Source: DASSFG01 sp035547915 (GTDB taxonomy: Bacteria > Planctomycetota > Planctomycetia > Pirellulales > JAICIG01). Taken from it: a stretch of DNA of 64,000 nt. Below the pieces are notes generated by a model. It did not search any database and was not told the origin of the DNA. It worked only from the letters and a program-made list of their open reading frames with translations. The DNA lies in NCBI GenBank assembly GCA_035547915.1, contig DASZTS010000007.1, positions 62,001 to 126,000 of the forward strand, given 5' to 3'. The stretch's first letter is position 1. Each line of letters starts with the position of its first letter. The position numbers were made by a program, and so were the translations under genes. Below, one piece after another: positions 42,681 to 51,549 of this stretch.

Positions 42681-45236
42681 CTAATTCGGCAACAGATCCT
42701 CGGGCCGCAGGTGCAAGTCGGCCTCGAACGGCTTGCCGATCAACTGAGTCCACGCCTGCCGCTGCGAGTCCGAGAGGACATCCAGAATCTTCTGCACGGC
42801 CGCCTGCATCATTTCGCGCAGGTGGCGGTCGTCGTCCGGCTCGTGGCCACCGCCGTGTCTGGGCGGACCTCGATCGGGGCGTCCCGGCCCGTCGTCCATT
42901 CCGCCCCATTCGTGAGGCGGTGGTCCGCCGCGAGGCGGCCCCATTCCGCCCGGTCCGCCTGGACCTCCGCCCGGTCCGCGTGGTGGTGGTGGCGGAGGGC
43001 GCCTGCCGTCCGGGCCGCCACCCATCGGGCCTCTTCCGCCGGGGCCGCCATCGAAAAACCCATGCTCGGGCGGTCGATGATCAGGCGGGCCATCGCCGGG
43101 CGGCTCGCGTCGTTTGGGCCCGCCGGGGCCACCTGGCCCGCCGGGGCCTGGACCGCCCTGCCGGTCCGGCCGTTCCTGATCGATGATCTGGCGGACGCGC
43201 GTACGATCGTCGGCCGACAGGTGCAAGGCCGCGGCGACCTCGGAGTTCAGGAAGGCGAACGGTCCGAGTTGCTGCCAGTAGATCTGCTTCAATCGCAACA
43301 TCTGGGCCGGGTTGACCAGCATGGCGATCTGCCGCTCCTGCGACCTGAGCACATCGGCCATCTGGCGCTCGCGCACGGCCGGCTCCGACGTGCGATCGTC
43401 GCCGACGGCGCGCCGGCGCTCGGCCGCCAGTTCGGCCAGGCGGCGCTCGATGTCGGGACGTTGTGCCGGAGGAATCGCCAACTCGTGCTGCACGGGCGGA
43501 AAGGCGAGCAGCGGGAGTGCGGCAAACCCTTCCAGCACGGCCAGGTCGTCGATGAGTCGCCCGACCCGTTCCGAGCTGGCCGCCAATTCGGCCTGAACCA
43601 ACGGATCGTCGCCGCGCTGTTTCAAGAAGTTCTGGTAATAGGCCAGCGCCGTCTCCAAGAACTTTCGCCGCAGCGCCTGTAGCGACGGATCGCCGGCCAA
43701 CTCCTGCTCGCCCAACTCGGTGAAGGCGTCGACGGCCTGGCGGGCCTGCCGAAAACTCTCGTCGGCGGCCACGCGCTGGTTCATCTCTCCCGCATAGGCT
43801 TGTTTGGTCTTCGAATGCTCGAAGGCGATGATCGCCGTGCTGGCCGCCAGCCCGACAAACGCAAACCCGAGGAAGACCGCGGCCATCTTTACCAACGAGC
43901 GGTGGCGGCGGCACCATTTGACGACCTGTTCTTTGAGCGTCGGGCGGCGGGCGAGCACCGGCTTGTCGGCGAGCCAGCGCTCCAGGTCGTCGGCCAACTG
44001 CTGCGCCGACACGTAACGGTCTTGGGGTGCCTTGGCGATCGCTTTGAGCACGATCGTTTCCAGCTCCAACGGAATGCGCGGATCGATCGACCGCGGTGGG
44101 CGCGGTTCATCCTCGATGATGCGCCGCAGCAGCACGTGCCGTTCGTTGTCGGGAAAGACAGGCTCGAGGGCCAGCAATTCGTAGAAGGTCGCGCCCAATG
44201 AGTAGACGTCGGTGCGATGGTCGAGCACGAGGCGGTTGCCGGCCGCCTGCTCGGGGCTCATGTATCGCAGGGTGCCGAGCACGTCGCCCGTGCGGGTGAG
44301 CGTCACGTCGGCCTGGATGTGGGCCAGACCGAAGTCGGTGATCCACAGATTGCCGTGCTCGTTGACGAGGAGGTTGGCGGGCTTGACGTCGCGATGCACG
44401 ACCCCGCATTGATGCGCGTGCTCGAGCCCGGTCGCCGCCTGCCGCATCAGGTCGGCGGCCAGGCGGAAGCGAGTCGAATTCGTGCCTTCGCGGGCGAGCA
44501 AGCGGGCCGAAGACGAATCGCCGACCGTCGAACCTGTCGAGGACCGTCCCTTCGCTCCCGAATCGCTGCCGGCCCTGATGGGGCGGCTGCTCATCGTCTG
44601 CGTGGGACAATCGCCCGCCACCGCGGGCCCTTGCGTCTCCTGGGCGGTTTCTTTGCCGGCGAGTTGCCGCAAGTACGAGATCAAGCGGTTGAGCGGCTCA
44701 CCTTCGATCAGTTGCATCGCATAGAAATGCACACCCCGCTCGGCTCCCACGGCATAGACCGGCACGATGTGGGTGTGGTGCAATTGTGCGGCCGCCTGTG
44801 CCTCGTTGCGGAACCGCTGCAAGTGCGTGCGGTCTAGCCCCGCGGCGAAAGGAAGCATCTTGATGGCCACGCGGCGATTCAGCGATATCTGCACCGCCTC
44901 GTAGACGATGCCCATACCACCTCGGCCCAACTCACGCAGCAAGCGATAGTCGCCGAGCAGCTTGGGCGCGGCCCCGAGTGGCGCGGGTTCGTCGACGACG
45001 TTGCGCCGCATCTCGGGCGCGGCGCCGTGCACCACCTCGAGGGCCTCCAGGCACTCTTGCAATTCGGCGGCGACCTCGGGATAGCGAGCCAGGAATTCTC
45101 GCTTGCTGGGAGCCCGCCCCGCCTCGAGCGCCGCTTGGAACTCGTGCACCGCCGCCACGACGCGCGGGTCGTCGAAGCGGCTCTCGGCCGCATTCGTTGC
45201 GTGCAATTCACCTTCCACGCTGCGGTCTCTGCTCAT
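42681..45236 (-). CDS. Transmembrane Ser/Thr protein kinase with Spy/LTXXQ-like extracellular part
   Basis: 851 residues. An N-terminal helical region (20-75) resembles those of planctomycete kinases. The kinase domain (about 95-405) has GRGGMGIVY, VAIKM, HRDVKPANLLV, TDFGLAHI and MSPEQAAG. A Ser/Thr-rich insert (about 195-260) splits it before the catalytic loop. One membrane helix lies near 445-470. The extracytoplasmic part has a helix pair like Spy/CpxP repeats (RLKQIYWQQLGPFAFLNSEV, ADDRTRVRQII). A Gly/Pro-rich stretch of about 110 residues and a second such helix (DVLSDSQRQAWTQLIGKPFE) follow. ATG 45236 is preferred over GTG 45245. Confidence 0.9.
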   Translation of the reverse strand: MSRDRSVEGELHATNAAESRFDDPRVVAAVHEFQAALEAGRAPSKREFLARYPEVAAELQECLEALEVVHGAAPEMRRNVVDEPAPLGAAPKLLGDYRLLRELGRGGMGIVYEAVQISLNRRVAIKMLPFAAGLDRTHLQRFRNEAQAAAQLHHTHIVPVYAVGAERGVHFYAMQLIEGEPLNRLISYLRQLAGKETAQETQGPAVAGDCPTQTMSSRPIRAGSDSGAKGRSSTGSTVGDSSSARLLAREGTNSTRFRLAADLMRQAATGLEHAHQCGVVHRDVKPANLLVNEHGNLWITDFGLAHIQADVTLTRTGDVLGTLRYMSPEQAAGNRLVLDHRTDVYSLGATFYELLALEPVFPDNERHVLLRRIIEDEPRPPRSIDPRIPLELETIVLKAIAKAPQDRYVSAQQLADDLERWLADKPVLARRPTLKEQVVKWCRRHRSLVKMAAVFLGFAFVGLAASTAIIAFEHSKTKQAYAGEMNQRVAADESFRQARQAVDAFTELGEQELAGDPSLQALRRKFLETALAYYQNFLKQRGDDPLVQAELAASSERVGRLIDDLAVLEGFAALPLLAFPPVQHELAIPPAQRPDIERRLAELAAERRRAVGDDRTSEPAVRERQMADVLRSQERQIAMLVNPAQMLRLKQIYWQQLGPFAFLNSEVAAALHLSADDRTRVRQIIDQERPDRQGGPGPGGPGGPGGPKRREPPGDGPPDHRPPEHGFFDGGPGGRGPMGGGPDGRRPPPPPPRGPGGGPGGPGGMGPPRGGPPPHEWGGMDDGPGRPDRGPPRHGGGHEPDDDRHLREMMQAAVQKILDVLSDSQRQAWTQLIGKPFEADLHLRPEDLLPN

Positions 45237-45287
45237 CGTCGTCACCCGTTTTCATACCGGCCGACCTATCGTGGAATTGTAACAGAA

Positions 45288-45313
45288 CTCCCCTGGCATC
45301 TCTGCCAGGGGAG
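45288..45313 (-). terminator. Hairpin after the peroxidase gene
   Basis: CTCCCCTGGCA (45288-45298) and TGCCAGGGGAG (45303-45313) form a perfect 11-bp stem with loop TCTC. On the minus strand it lies between the peroxidase stop (45375) and the kinase start (45236) and is followed by TTCTGTTACAATT, moderately T-rich. It probably separates the two transcripts. Confidence 0.75.
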
Positions 45314-45374
45314 CGGCCATAAACCGCCGCGGGTAGCGCGCCGATCGATCGTGCGCGCGAATGGGGACGGCCGA

Positions 45375-47624
45375 TCAGACGTCCCACAAATCGCCGCCGG
45401 TCCCCAACCCGCCGAAGAGCGCGTTGCGCGCCGCCGGGCTGGCGGTTGGAGACAGACTTCCCATCGCCCCGGTGGGCGAAGCGCCGGTACCGCTGTGCGC
45501 ACCGACCGAGCCCGCCGGCGCACTGACCGCATTGGACGACGCAGCGGGCGCGGAGGTCGGCGGCGGCGCCAACGTCAACGTGAAGTTGGCCACCGCCGGG
45601 TCGTTCGGGCCGGCCTGTCCCTTGGTGATGTCGACGGTAATGCTCGCCTTCGACAAGCCGCTCAAGGGGCCCGTCGACGGCGGGACGACTTCGACCGTAT
45701 ATATCCCGGTTCCGACGTCTTGGAATTGATAGCCGCCACTGGCGTTGGTCGTGGTCGTCTCGATCACCTGCCCGTTCTGGATCAACTCGACCGTCACGCC
45801 GGCCAAGAGCGGCGGCGGGTTGACCGGGTTCGCGCCGTGTGGGCCTGGGGGAGCATGATTCGCCGGACTCGGAGCCGCGAGGAGCGTTCCCTGGATATTG
45901 CTGTAGAAGAAGAACACGTCTGACTGCAAATTGGTCAGGGTGGTATTCCGCTCGATAATCTGTGCCAGCGTCGTGTTGTTCAATTGATTGACGAGGGCCG
46001 GTGAATCGGCATTTTCGTAGAAGAAACGATCGCCGTCGCGTAGCGCCTCGAACTGTCGGGCGAGGAGTAACTGCTCCGTCGGACCGAGCGACGATCCGGG
46101 CAAGTGATTCTCGCCCATCAGGCCGACGAACAGCTCGACGTTGTTAACGTTGCCGTAGATCTGCTGCAACTCTTGTTGAAGCTGCACGTTGGATGTGATC
46201 TGGGCGAAGGATGTGACCGGCTTTTCACCCAGCGCCACGCGCATCTGGTTGTAGGTCGGGTCGCCTTCGTCGCGACCGCGCTGGATGTCGTCGGCGATCA
46301 GATCGCTGGCGCCGACTTCCACGTTGCTGATCACGGGCGCGTCGGGGAAGAGAGCATTGCGCAGGCCGTCGACCGTCTTCTCGTCGACCTCCTGAGAATC
46401 GTCGCTCGACAGGTACTTCAGGTTGCCCGCGACCTCGCCCGATTGAGCCACGATGCTCGGTTGGAAGAAGTCATCGGCCAGTGGAAGTGTGGGTAGATTC
46501 GGCAACGGGTTGCCGTTGTTGTCCAGGAACTCGACATCGTCGTCGAGCAGGGTATGCAGCCGGAACGCGGCACTCGCAAACTCGTCGTCGATCGAGGGAT
46601 TGACCTTCGGGTTGTAGCCCTGGTAGGGCGTCAGCGCGTTATTGCCCATCAAGGCCGGCAGCCACTCGTTGTAAGTGATCGATTGGATCTCGCCGATCAC
46701 GATCTGGCGCGCTCCCTGGTAGAGCTGCTCGTCGGTCCAGTTGGGATGCTGCTTGGCCAACAGCGTCGCCTGGTAATTGTGCTCGCGGACGAAGAGGGTC
46801 GTGATGTTCGTCAACTCGACGTTTTCGTTGGCCCGCACGTCGCCGGCCGCGAACAGCGTGTTTTCGGGCACGCCCAGGTTGTCGGCCATGTCCAGCCCCA
46901 TCGTGTTGTAGGGGAGCAGGCCGCCGGCCGACGTCTTGAGCTGTCCGCCGACGAACGTTCGTAGGGCGGCCGCGGTCGCCGCATCGCTGCCGTAGATCAT
47001 CGAACCGTCGATGAACGACGTGTCCTGGTCGACGAACTGCGCCGGATTCGATTTGCTCGTGCCCGTGCCCGGCGCGGTCTGGCTGCGGTCGAAGGCGATC
47101 GATAGGTCGCCTTGGTCGGTCGGGTCGAACGTCGGATCGCCGGCAGGAATGGGAATGTTCATCGCCACGCTGCCGCTCTCGGTCAGGTCGATGTCGTGGT
47201 CGATGAACTGGCCCCACGCGTAGACCCAGTCCGACATCGAGCGGTTGTTGTTATCGTCCTGCTCGATGCCGTTCAGATCCTGATTGGCGATCAGGTTCGA
47301 AATGACACGGGCCGAAGGCAGATTCTGTCCGTTGGGCGCGTCGATGCCGTCGGAGAAATTAGCGGCGGTGATGCGCGCGAAGTCGCTATTTGCGGAGCCG
47401 AGGATCGGATTGGCCAGGTTGTTGCCGACGCCGTTGATCGGCTCGACGCCTTGCGAACCGACAACGCCCGTCGTGGTTGGCGGCGGGGGCGGCGCCGGCG
47501 GGCCAATCGGTCCGCCCGGCGGGTTGCCGGCCGTCACGGTAAACAGCGTGCGCTCTTCGAGCGGTTCGCAACGCAGGCGGCGCAGAGAGTCCTTCGTCCT
47601 CGAAACGATTGTACGGCGAGCCAT
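45375..47624 (-). CDS. Secreted animal-type haem peroxidase with LEPR-like N-terminus
   Basis: 749 residues from the ATG at 47624, with AGGAG about eight bases upstream. The N-terminus, SLRRLRCEPLEERTLFTVT, is the planctomycete LEPR-type export motif. The peroxidase domain (about 60-560) has the distal His in WGQFIDHDIDLTE, SFIDGSMIYGSD, and the proximal His in TTLFVREHNYQATLLA. A Cna/SdrD-like beta domain follows (LLAGVTVELIQNGQVIETTT ... GGYQFQDVGTGIYTVEVV), then an Ala/Ser/Pro-rich tail. It probably acts at the cell surface using hydrogen peroxide; the substrate is unknown. Confidence 0.9.
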   Translation of the reverse strand: MARRTIVSRTKDSLRRLRCEPLEERTLFTVTAGNPPGGPIGPPAPPPPPTTTGVVGSQGVEPINGVGNNLANPILGSANSDFARITAANFSDGIDAPNGQNLPSARVISNLIANQDLNGIEQDDNNNRSMSDWVYAWGQFIDHDIDLTESGSVAMNIPIPAGDPTFDPTDQGDLSIAFDRSQTAPGTGTSKSNPAQFVDQDTSFIDGSMIYGSDAATAAALRTFVGGQLKTSAGGLLPYNTMGLDMADNLGVPENTLFAAGDVRANENVELTNITTLFVREHNYQATLLAKQHPNWTDEQLYQGARQIVIGEIQSITYNEWLPALMGNNALTPYQGYNPKVNPSIDDEFASAAFRLHTLLDDDVEFLDNNGNPLPNLPTLPLADDFFQPSIVAQSGEVAGNLKYLSSDDSQEVDEKTVDGLRNALFPDAPVISNVEVGASDLIADDIQRGRDEGDPTYNQMRVALGEKPVTSFAQITSNVQLQQELQQIYGNVNNVELFVGLMGENHLPGSSLGPTEQLLLARQFEALRDGDRFFYENADSPALVNQLNNTTLAQIIERNTTLTNLQSDVFFFYSNIQGTLLAAPSPANHAPPGPHGANPVNPPPLLAGVTVELIQNGQVIETTTTNASGGYQFQDVGTGIYTVEVVPPSTGPLSGLSKASITVDITKGQAGPNDPAVANFTLTLAPPPTSAPAASSNAVSAPAGSVGAHSGTGASPTGAMGSLSPTASPAARNALFGGLGTGGDLWDV

Positions 47625-47928
47625 AAGATTATCTCCTCTCTCCGTGTAGGTAAGGGCGCGCGGAACCGCGCAGCACGAGCAGCAGGTGGAAGAGACGCCC
47701 GACGAAATGCCGTTCGTCACGCGAACCGGGCGGCTTGGAAGAAGGGAATGGCGCCCGCGACGACTGGCCCGTGTGCGTCGCGGGCGACTGTGCCGCCCGG
47801 CAGCGTTAAGCGCAAATCCCCATCTCTTTTCACAGTGCCCGTCCGGCGACGAGAACCGCCGCACGGGCGGCAATTATTTTTGAGCCGATCGGCCACGCCG
47901 CGCGGACAGCCCCGACGCGCGCAGTCGG

Positions 47929-49824
47929 TTAGAGCAAGCCCAACCAATACGCCTGCTCGCCCGGCGTCGGCGCGCGCTGGAAGAGATCCTGGAATACGCT
48001 ATCGAGCCAACCGAGTGTCGTGCCGCTCCCCTTGTTCGGATTGTCGAAGTACTCGGCCGAGCTGATGAAGGCGGTGATGATCTCCTCGTCGGTGGTGCCT
48101 TGCTGCGACTGGGCCACCCAGTAGGCGATCTCGCTGGGGCTCGCGGTGCGGCCCAGGTAGGTGAAATAGTCGTTCGCGACGACGACCGCCTCGTGCTCGG
48201 CAGTGTCGGCGATACTGAGCGCGATCTGATAGAAGCCGACCCCCGTTTCCAGTTGGCCGAGCCAGTAGGCCGCCCCGGCCAGGTCGGCCGGGCGATCGAG
48301 CAGATCGCTGTAGATCGCGTCGATCCACCCTGTGTCGGTGCCGCCGTGCAACTGCACGTACTCGGCCGAGCCCAGCAACGCCGCCTCGACCTGTGCGTCG
48401 GTCGCCCCCGCTTGCATCTGGCCGGTCCACCACGCAAGCCCCGCGCTGTCGGGATCCCGGTCGAGAAGCGTCTGATAGGCGTGGGTGACGAAGCTCGCGG
48501 CATACTCCGAATCGTGCGTGAGCGCACTGGCCACGCTGCCCAAGGCGGCGGGTACGCCGATACCGGTTCCACCGCCGCCATTCGTCGTGCCACTATTCCC
48601 CGTCGACGTCGTTCCGGGCGAGGAACCGCCAGACGTTCCGTTCGTCGAACCCGCAGCCGAGTTACCGACCAGACTCGCCACGAGCAGGTTGGCCACGGGG
48701 CTTCCCAGGCCGGTCGCCAGGTCGTAGCCGGTGGTCGCCTGATTACCATCGCTACCGTTGACGATGTCGTGAAAATCGGCGCTAGGCAACTGATAGAGGA
48801 CCGCCGGCGCATCGCTGAGCGGCGCTTCGCCAGCCAGCGACAGCCCTTCATTGGCGATGGCGATCAGCGCCGCCCATTGGGGCGTGCCGGCGCTCGTGCC
48901 GCCGACTTCGATCCACCCTCCTTGCCGACTGCCCGTCACCGGCTCGGAATCGTACACCGCGAAACCGGTGTTGGGATCGCCGTCGTAGGCCACGTCGGGC
49001 GAGGTGCGGGCCCCCGTCGATTGAACTCCCTGCTGGTACAACGGCTCGTTTTCGAATCGACTGGCGCCGCCCCCGCCGTCCGTCCAGGCCGTCTCGCCGC
49101 CATAGTTGCCGTCGGTCAGATCAAGCGTGGTGCCGCCCACGGTCAAGACATTGGGCGAGACCGAGGGCCAGATCGTGCCCGCGCCTTGATCACCGGCGGC
49201 AGCCACGAATGTCACGCTCGGGTGGCCCAGCGGAGTGGTGAACAAGGCGTCGTCTGACGTTTCGGCCGAGAACTCGCTCCCTCCCCAGCTCATCGAGACG
49301 ACGCTCACGCCGGACAGGTTCTTGGCCACGTTGACCGCCGCGAGCAGGTCGTCGAGGTTGTCGGTGCGCGCTTCGACGAGCACGATATTCGCGCCCGGCG
49401 CGATCGCATGGGCCCATTCGACATCCAGCGCAATCTCTTCCGACCAACCCGCATCGGAGCGCGGCTCGCTGCCCGCGGCAAACACCTTCGAGAAGCTGGG
49501 CGGCGCCGCCAGACCGAATTGCGCATCGAAGACGGCCAGATCGTCGGCGATGTTCGGGTCGTCGTACGGATCGACGATGGCGATCGTCTGCCCGCTGCCG
49601 TCGCCGGTCAGGCCGGAGAATTGAATCTGATCGAAGCCGTATGCATGCTGAACTTCCTGCGGCGACAGGCCCTGCACGGTACCGCTCGCCGCCGCTCGCA
49701 ACACGACGTTGGAATGGGCGACGGACTCGAGCGCCGCCGCCGACAAGAGCCACCTCGCTTCGAGCGGCTCGACAAACGTGTGCGGCCGCCGGTGCCGCAT
49801 CCGGCGCATACTGATGCCCACCAT
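47929..49824 (-). CDS. Secreted S53-type (sedolisin-like) peptidase with DUF4214 repeats
   Basis: 631 residues from the ATG at 49824. An LEPR-like start (FVEPLEARWLLSAA, 17-30) is followed by the catalytic domain (about 55-435): Glu130 and Asp134 in SEEIALDVEWAH, Asp212 in AAGDQGAG, and Ser311 in GGTSAGTPQW, the sedolisin triad plus oxyanion Asp. The roughly 190-residue propeptide of classical S53 enzymes is missing. A Gly/Ser/Thr-rich linker precedes C-terminal DUF4214 repeats: YAASFVTHAYQTLLDRDPDS, WIDAIYSDLLDRPADLAGAA, and further units to the end. The repeats may serve surface attachment. Confidence 0.87.
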   Translation of the reverse strand: MVGISMRRMRHRRPHTFVEPLEARWLLSAAALESVAHSNVVLRAAASGTVQGLSPQEVQHAYGFDQIQFSGLTGDGSGQTIAIVDPYDDPNIADDLAVFDAQFGLAAPPSFSKVFAAGSEPRSDAGWSEEIALDVEWAHAIAPGANIVLVEARTDNLDDLLAAVNVAKNLSGVSVVSMSWGGSEFSAETSDDALFTTPLGHPSVTFVAAAGDQGAGTIWPSVSPNVLTVGGTTLDLTDGNYGGETAWTDGGGGASRFENEPLYQQGVQSTGARTSPDVAYDGDPNTGFAVYDSEPVTGSRQGGWIEVGGTSAGTPQWAALIAIANEGLSLAGEAPLSDAPAVLYQLPSADFHDIVNGSDGNQATTGYDLATGLGSPVANLLVASLVGNSAAGSTNGTSGGSSPGTTSTGNSGTTNGGGGTGIGVPAALGSVASALTHDSEYAASFVTHAYQTLLDRDPDSAGLAWWTGQMQAGATDAQVEAALLGSAEYVQLHGGTDTGWIDAIYSDLLDRPADLAGAAYWLGQLETGVGFYQIALSIADTAEHEAVVVANDYFTYLGRTASPSEIAYWVAQSQQGTTDEEIITAFISSAEYFDNPNKGSGTTLGWLDSVFQDLFQRAPTPGEQAYWLGLL

Positions 49825-50240
49825 GTCGCCTCTCTCCGTGTTTCTCCTTGGCAATTGCCGCACTGACGCGGCTGCTAACCCTATTAAGGCGTGGTCTGCG
49901 AAAGAGTCAAGTCGCTGGCGCGGCGGACCTCCGGCAAAAACTCGGCGACGAAATACGCGGCGGATTCGCGCCGCGGCGGGCACCTAGACTTTGGAGACTA
50001 TTCGAAGACCGGTTGGGCGGAAAGCCGAGGCACCGGTCGCCGGTAGGCTCGTCAGGGAACAGACTTCCGAATTCCGCCCAAAAATGCTGGCCCGGTGCGC
50101 CGCAAAAGAGTGCGTTGCGCCGGCCGGTCTTTGGCAACCATTCGCATTTCTTTGTAGGTCGTCGTCGGTGGCGCTTGGCCAGGTCGCCGCTTGGAACAGA
50201 AAGCGGGCAATGCCGCTACTCCTCGTGAGCAGGTAGACTC
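49825..50240. other. Divergent intergenic region
   Basis: About 415 bases between the peptidase gene (minus) and the sigma factor gene (plus). No gene, repeat copy or clear terminator is seen. It should hold both promoters, but I could not recognise a specific box. Confidence 0.45.
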
Positions 50241-50891
50241 ATGGCTAAAGTTTTTGAGTTCGATCGTTTTCCGACTCAGGTGTCGAGGGAGATGCCCTCC
50301 GATATATCGTTGTTGCTGGCCGAGGCGAAGGTCGGTTCGGAGGCCGCCCGCGGGCGCCTGTTCGAGCACCACCGGAGCTATTTGGAGTTGCTCGCTCGGC
50401 TGGAACTCGGCCGCCGATTGAAGACGAAGGTCGATCCGTCCGACATCGTGCAAGAGACCTTCCTGGAGGCCCATCGCAGCTTCGAGACGTTCCGTGGCGT
50501 GGGCGAACGCGAGTTCGCCGCCTGGCTGCGCACGATCCTCGCGCGGCGCATCGCCCACCTCGTGCGACGCTATCTTCGCAACCAGGGGCGCGACGTCCGC
50601 CGCGAACTGGTGCTCGACCTGGCCCTCGAACAATCGTCGCGGGCCATCGAAATGGGCCTCGACGCCGTGCAACTCTCACCCAGCCAGGGCGCGGTGCAGC
50701 GCGAGCAAGGCATTTTGCTGGCCAACGCCTTGGCGCAGCTTCCGCCCGATTATCGAGAGGTCGTCGTGCTGAGGCACTTCGAAGGGCTGTCGTTCATCGA
50801 CGTGGCCGAGCGAATGGGGCGCAGTCTCGATAGCGTACAGAAACTATGGGTCCGCGCCCTGGCGCGGCTGCGACGCGAGCTGAAAGAATGA
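50241..50891 (+). CDS. ECF-type RNA polymerase sigma factor (planctomycete type)
   Basis: 216 residues. Region 2 contains VDPSDIVQETFLEAHRSFET and FAAWLRTILARRIAHLVRR; region 4 contains ALAQLPPDYREVVVLRHFEG, then SFIDVAERMGRSLDSVQKLW with a helix-turn-helix. No anti-sigma gene is evident. Planctomycete ECF factors often act with Ser/Thr kinases; a receptor kinase gene lies 5 kb upstream on the other strand. The stop overlaps the next start (ATGA, 50888-50891). Confidence 0.93.
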   Translation: MAKVFEFDRFPTQVSREMPSDISLLLAEAKVGSEAARGRLFEHHRSYLELLARLELGRRLKTKVDPSDIVQETFLEAHRSFETFRGVGEREFAAWLRTILARRIAHLVRRYLRNQGRDVRRELVLDLALEQSSRAIEMGLDAVQLSPSQGAVQREQGILLANALAQLPPDYREVVVLRHFEGLSFIDVAERMGRSLDSVQKLWVRALARLRRELKE

Positions 50892-51436
50892 AGACTTACG
50901 ACGACCATTCGCTGTGTGCGAGTCCGACGCCCGTCGATTTGGAGCCGGCCGCCCGCCAAGTGGTGTGCGAGGCGAACTCGCTGAACGGGGCCTTGCGCTT
51001 CGTCGATGAGCTGCACGAGAGCGCCCGACCGGAGCTGTCGCTGATCGTCGACGCGGCTCTGTTGCACGCGCGGCGGTTAACCGATTTTCTGCTACGCGAA
51101 CCGGGGAACAACGATCTGGGGGCGCACCATTTTCTGGAGGGCGACGGTTGGCGCTATGTGCCGACCGGATGTCCCTATCTCTTGTCTCAACATGCCAATC
51201 TGGAAAGCGCGGCGGGGCGCCTGGAACGCGACCCGGGCGATACGGAGGTGAGCCATTGGAACCTGGCCGCGCTGTCCAACGAGTTGGCGAACAAGTGGGA
51301 CAACTTCTTGGCCGTTCTGCCGGCCGAGCGGCTGACGTGGTTCCTCACGCGCGGAACTCATCAATTCCTGCGGCTCTATCGGGTCCGCGGCAAGCTGCAA
51401 TACGGCGGCTCGCCCCCCAGGCTCTCGCGACGCTAA
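50888..51436 (+). CDS. Unknown protein translationally coupled to the sigma factor
   Basis: 182 residues, not recognised. ATG 50888 overlaps the sigma factor stop by four bases. The sequence is soluble, with no signal or membrane helix. A mid-part shows CEANSLNGALRFVDELHE and AALLHARRLTDFLLREPG. A Trp-rich later part has EVSHWNLAALSNELANKWDN. It is unlike zinc-finger anti-sigma proteins, so any role in controlling the sigma factor is only inferred from the overlap. Partial repeat copy D begins at its stop codon. Confidence 0.7.
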   Translation: MKTYDDHSLCASPTPVDLEPAARQVVCEANSLNGALRFVDELHESARPELSLIVDAALLHARRLTDFLLREPGNNDLGAHHFLEGDGWRYVPTGCPYLLSQHANLESAAGRLERDPGDTEVSHWNLAALSNELANKWDNFLAVLPAERLTWFLTRGTHQFLRLYRVRGKLQYGGSPPRLSRR

Positions 51437-51490
51437 GAACGGCTGACAAAAGCTCTAACCTGGTGCGCCGCGGGCGAAACATCGGGCGAA
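51433..51490 (+). repeat. Intergenic repeat element, partial copy D
   Basis: Matches only the left half of the family in copy A orientation: CTAAGAACGGCTGACAAAA, then GCGCCGCGGGCGAAACATCG. The central hairpin and right end are missing. It overlaps the last bases of the coupled gene after the sigma factor. Confidence 0.5.
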
Positions 51491-51498
51491 GACGCGAT

Positions 51499-51519
51499 CG
51501 GCCGGGTAAGACCCGGCCG
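51499..51519. terminator. Hairpin between convergent genes
   Basis: CGGCCGGGT (51499-51507) and ACCCGGCCG (51511-51519) form a perfect 9-bp stem with loop AAG, followed by AGACGCTTTAT. It lies between the sigma-operon gene and the convergent DUF1598 gene and may serve both. Confidence 0.65.
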
Positions 51520-51549
51520 AGACGCTTTATCGGGATGACGGGACGGCGC

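Noticed and set aside
42900..43180. GC-rich low-complexity stretch that looks like a tandem repeat
   Set aside because: It is the Gly/Pro-rich coding part of the kinase gene, with an intact frame.
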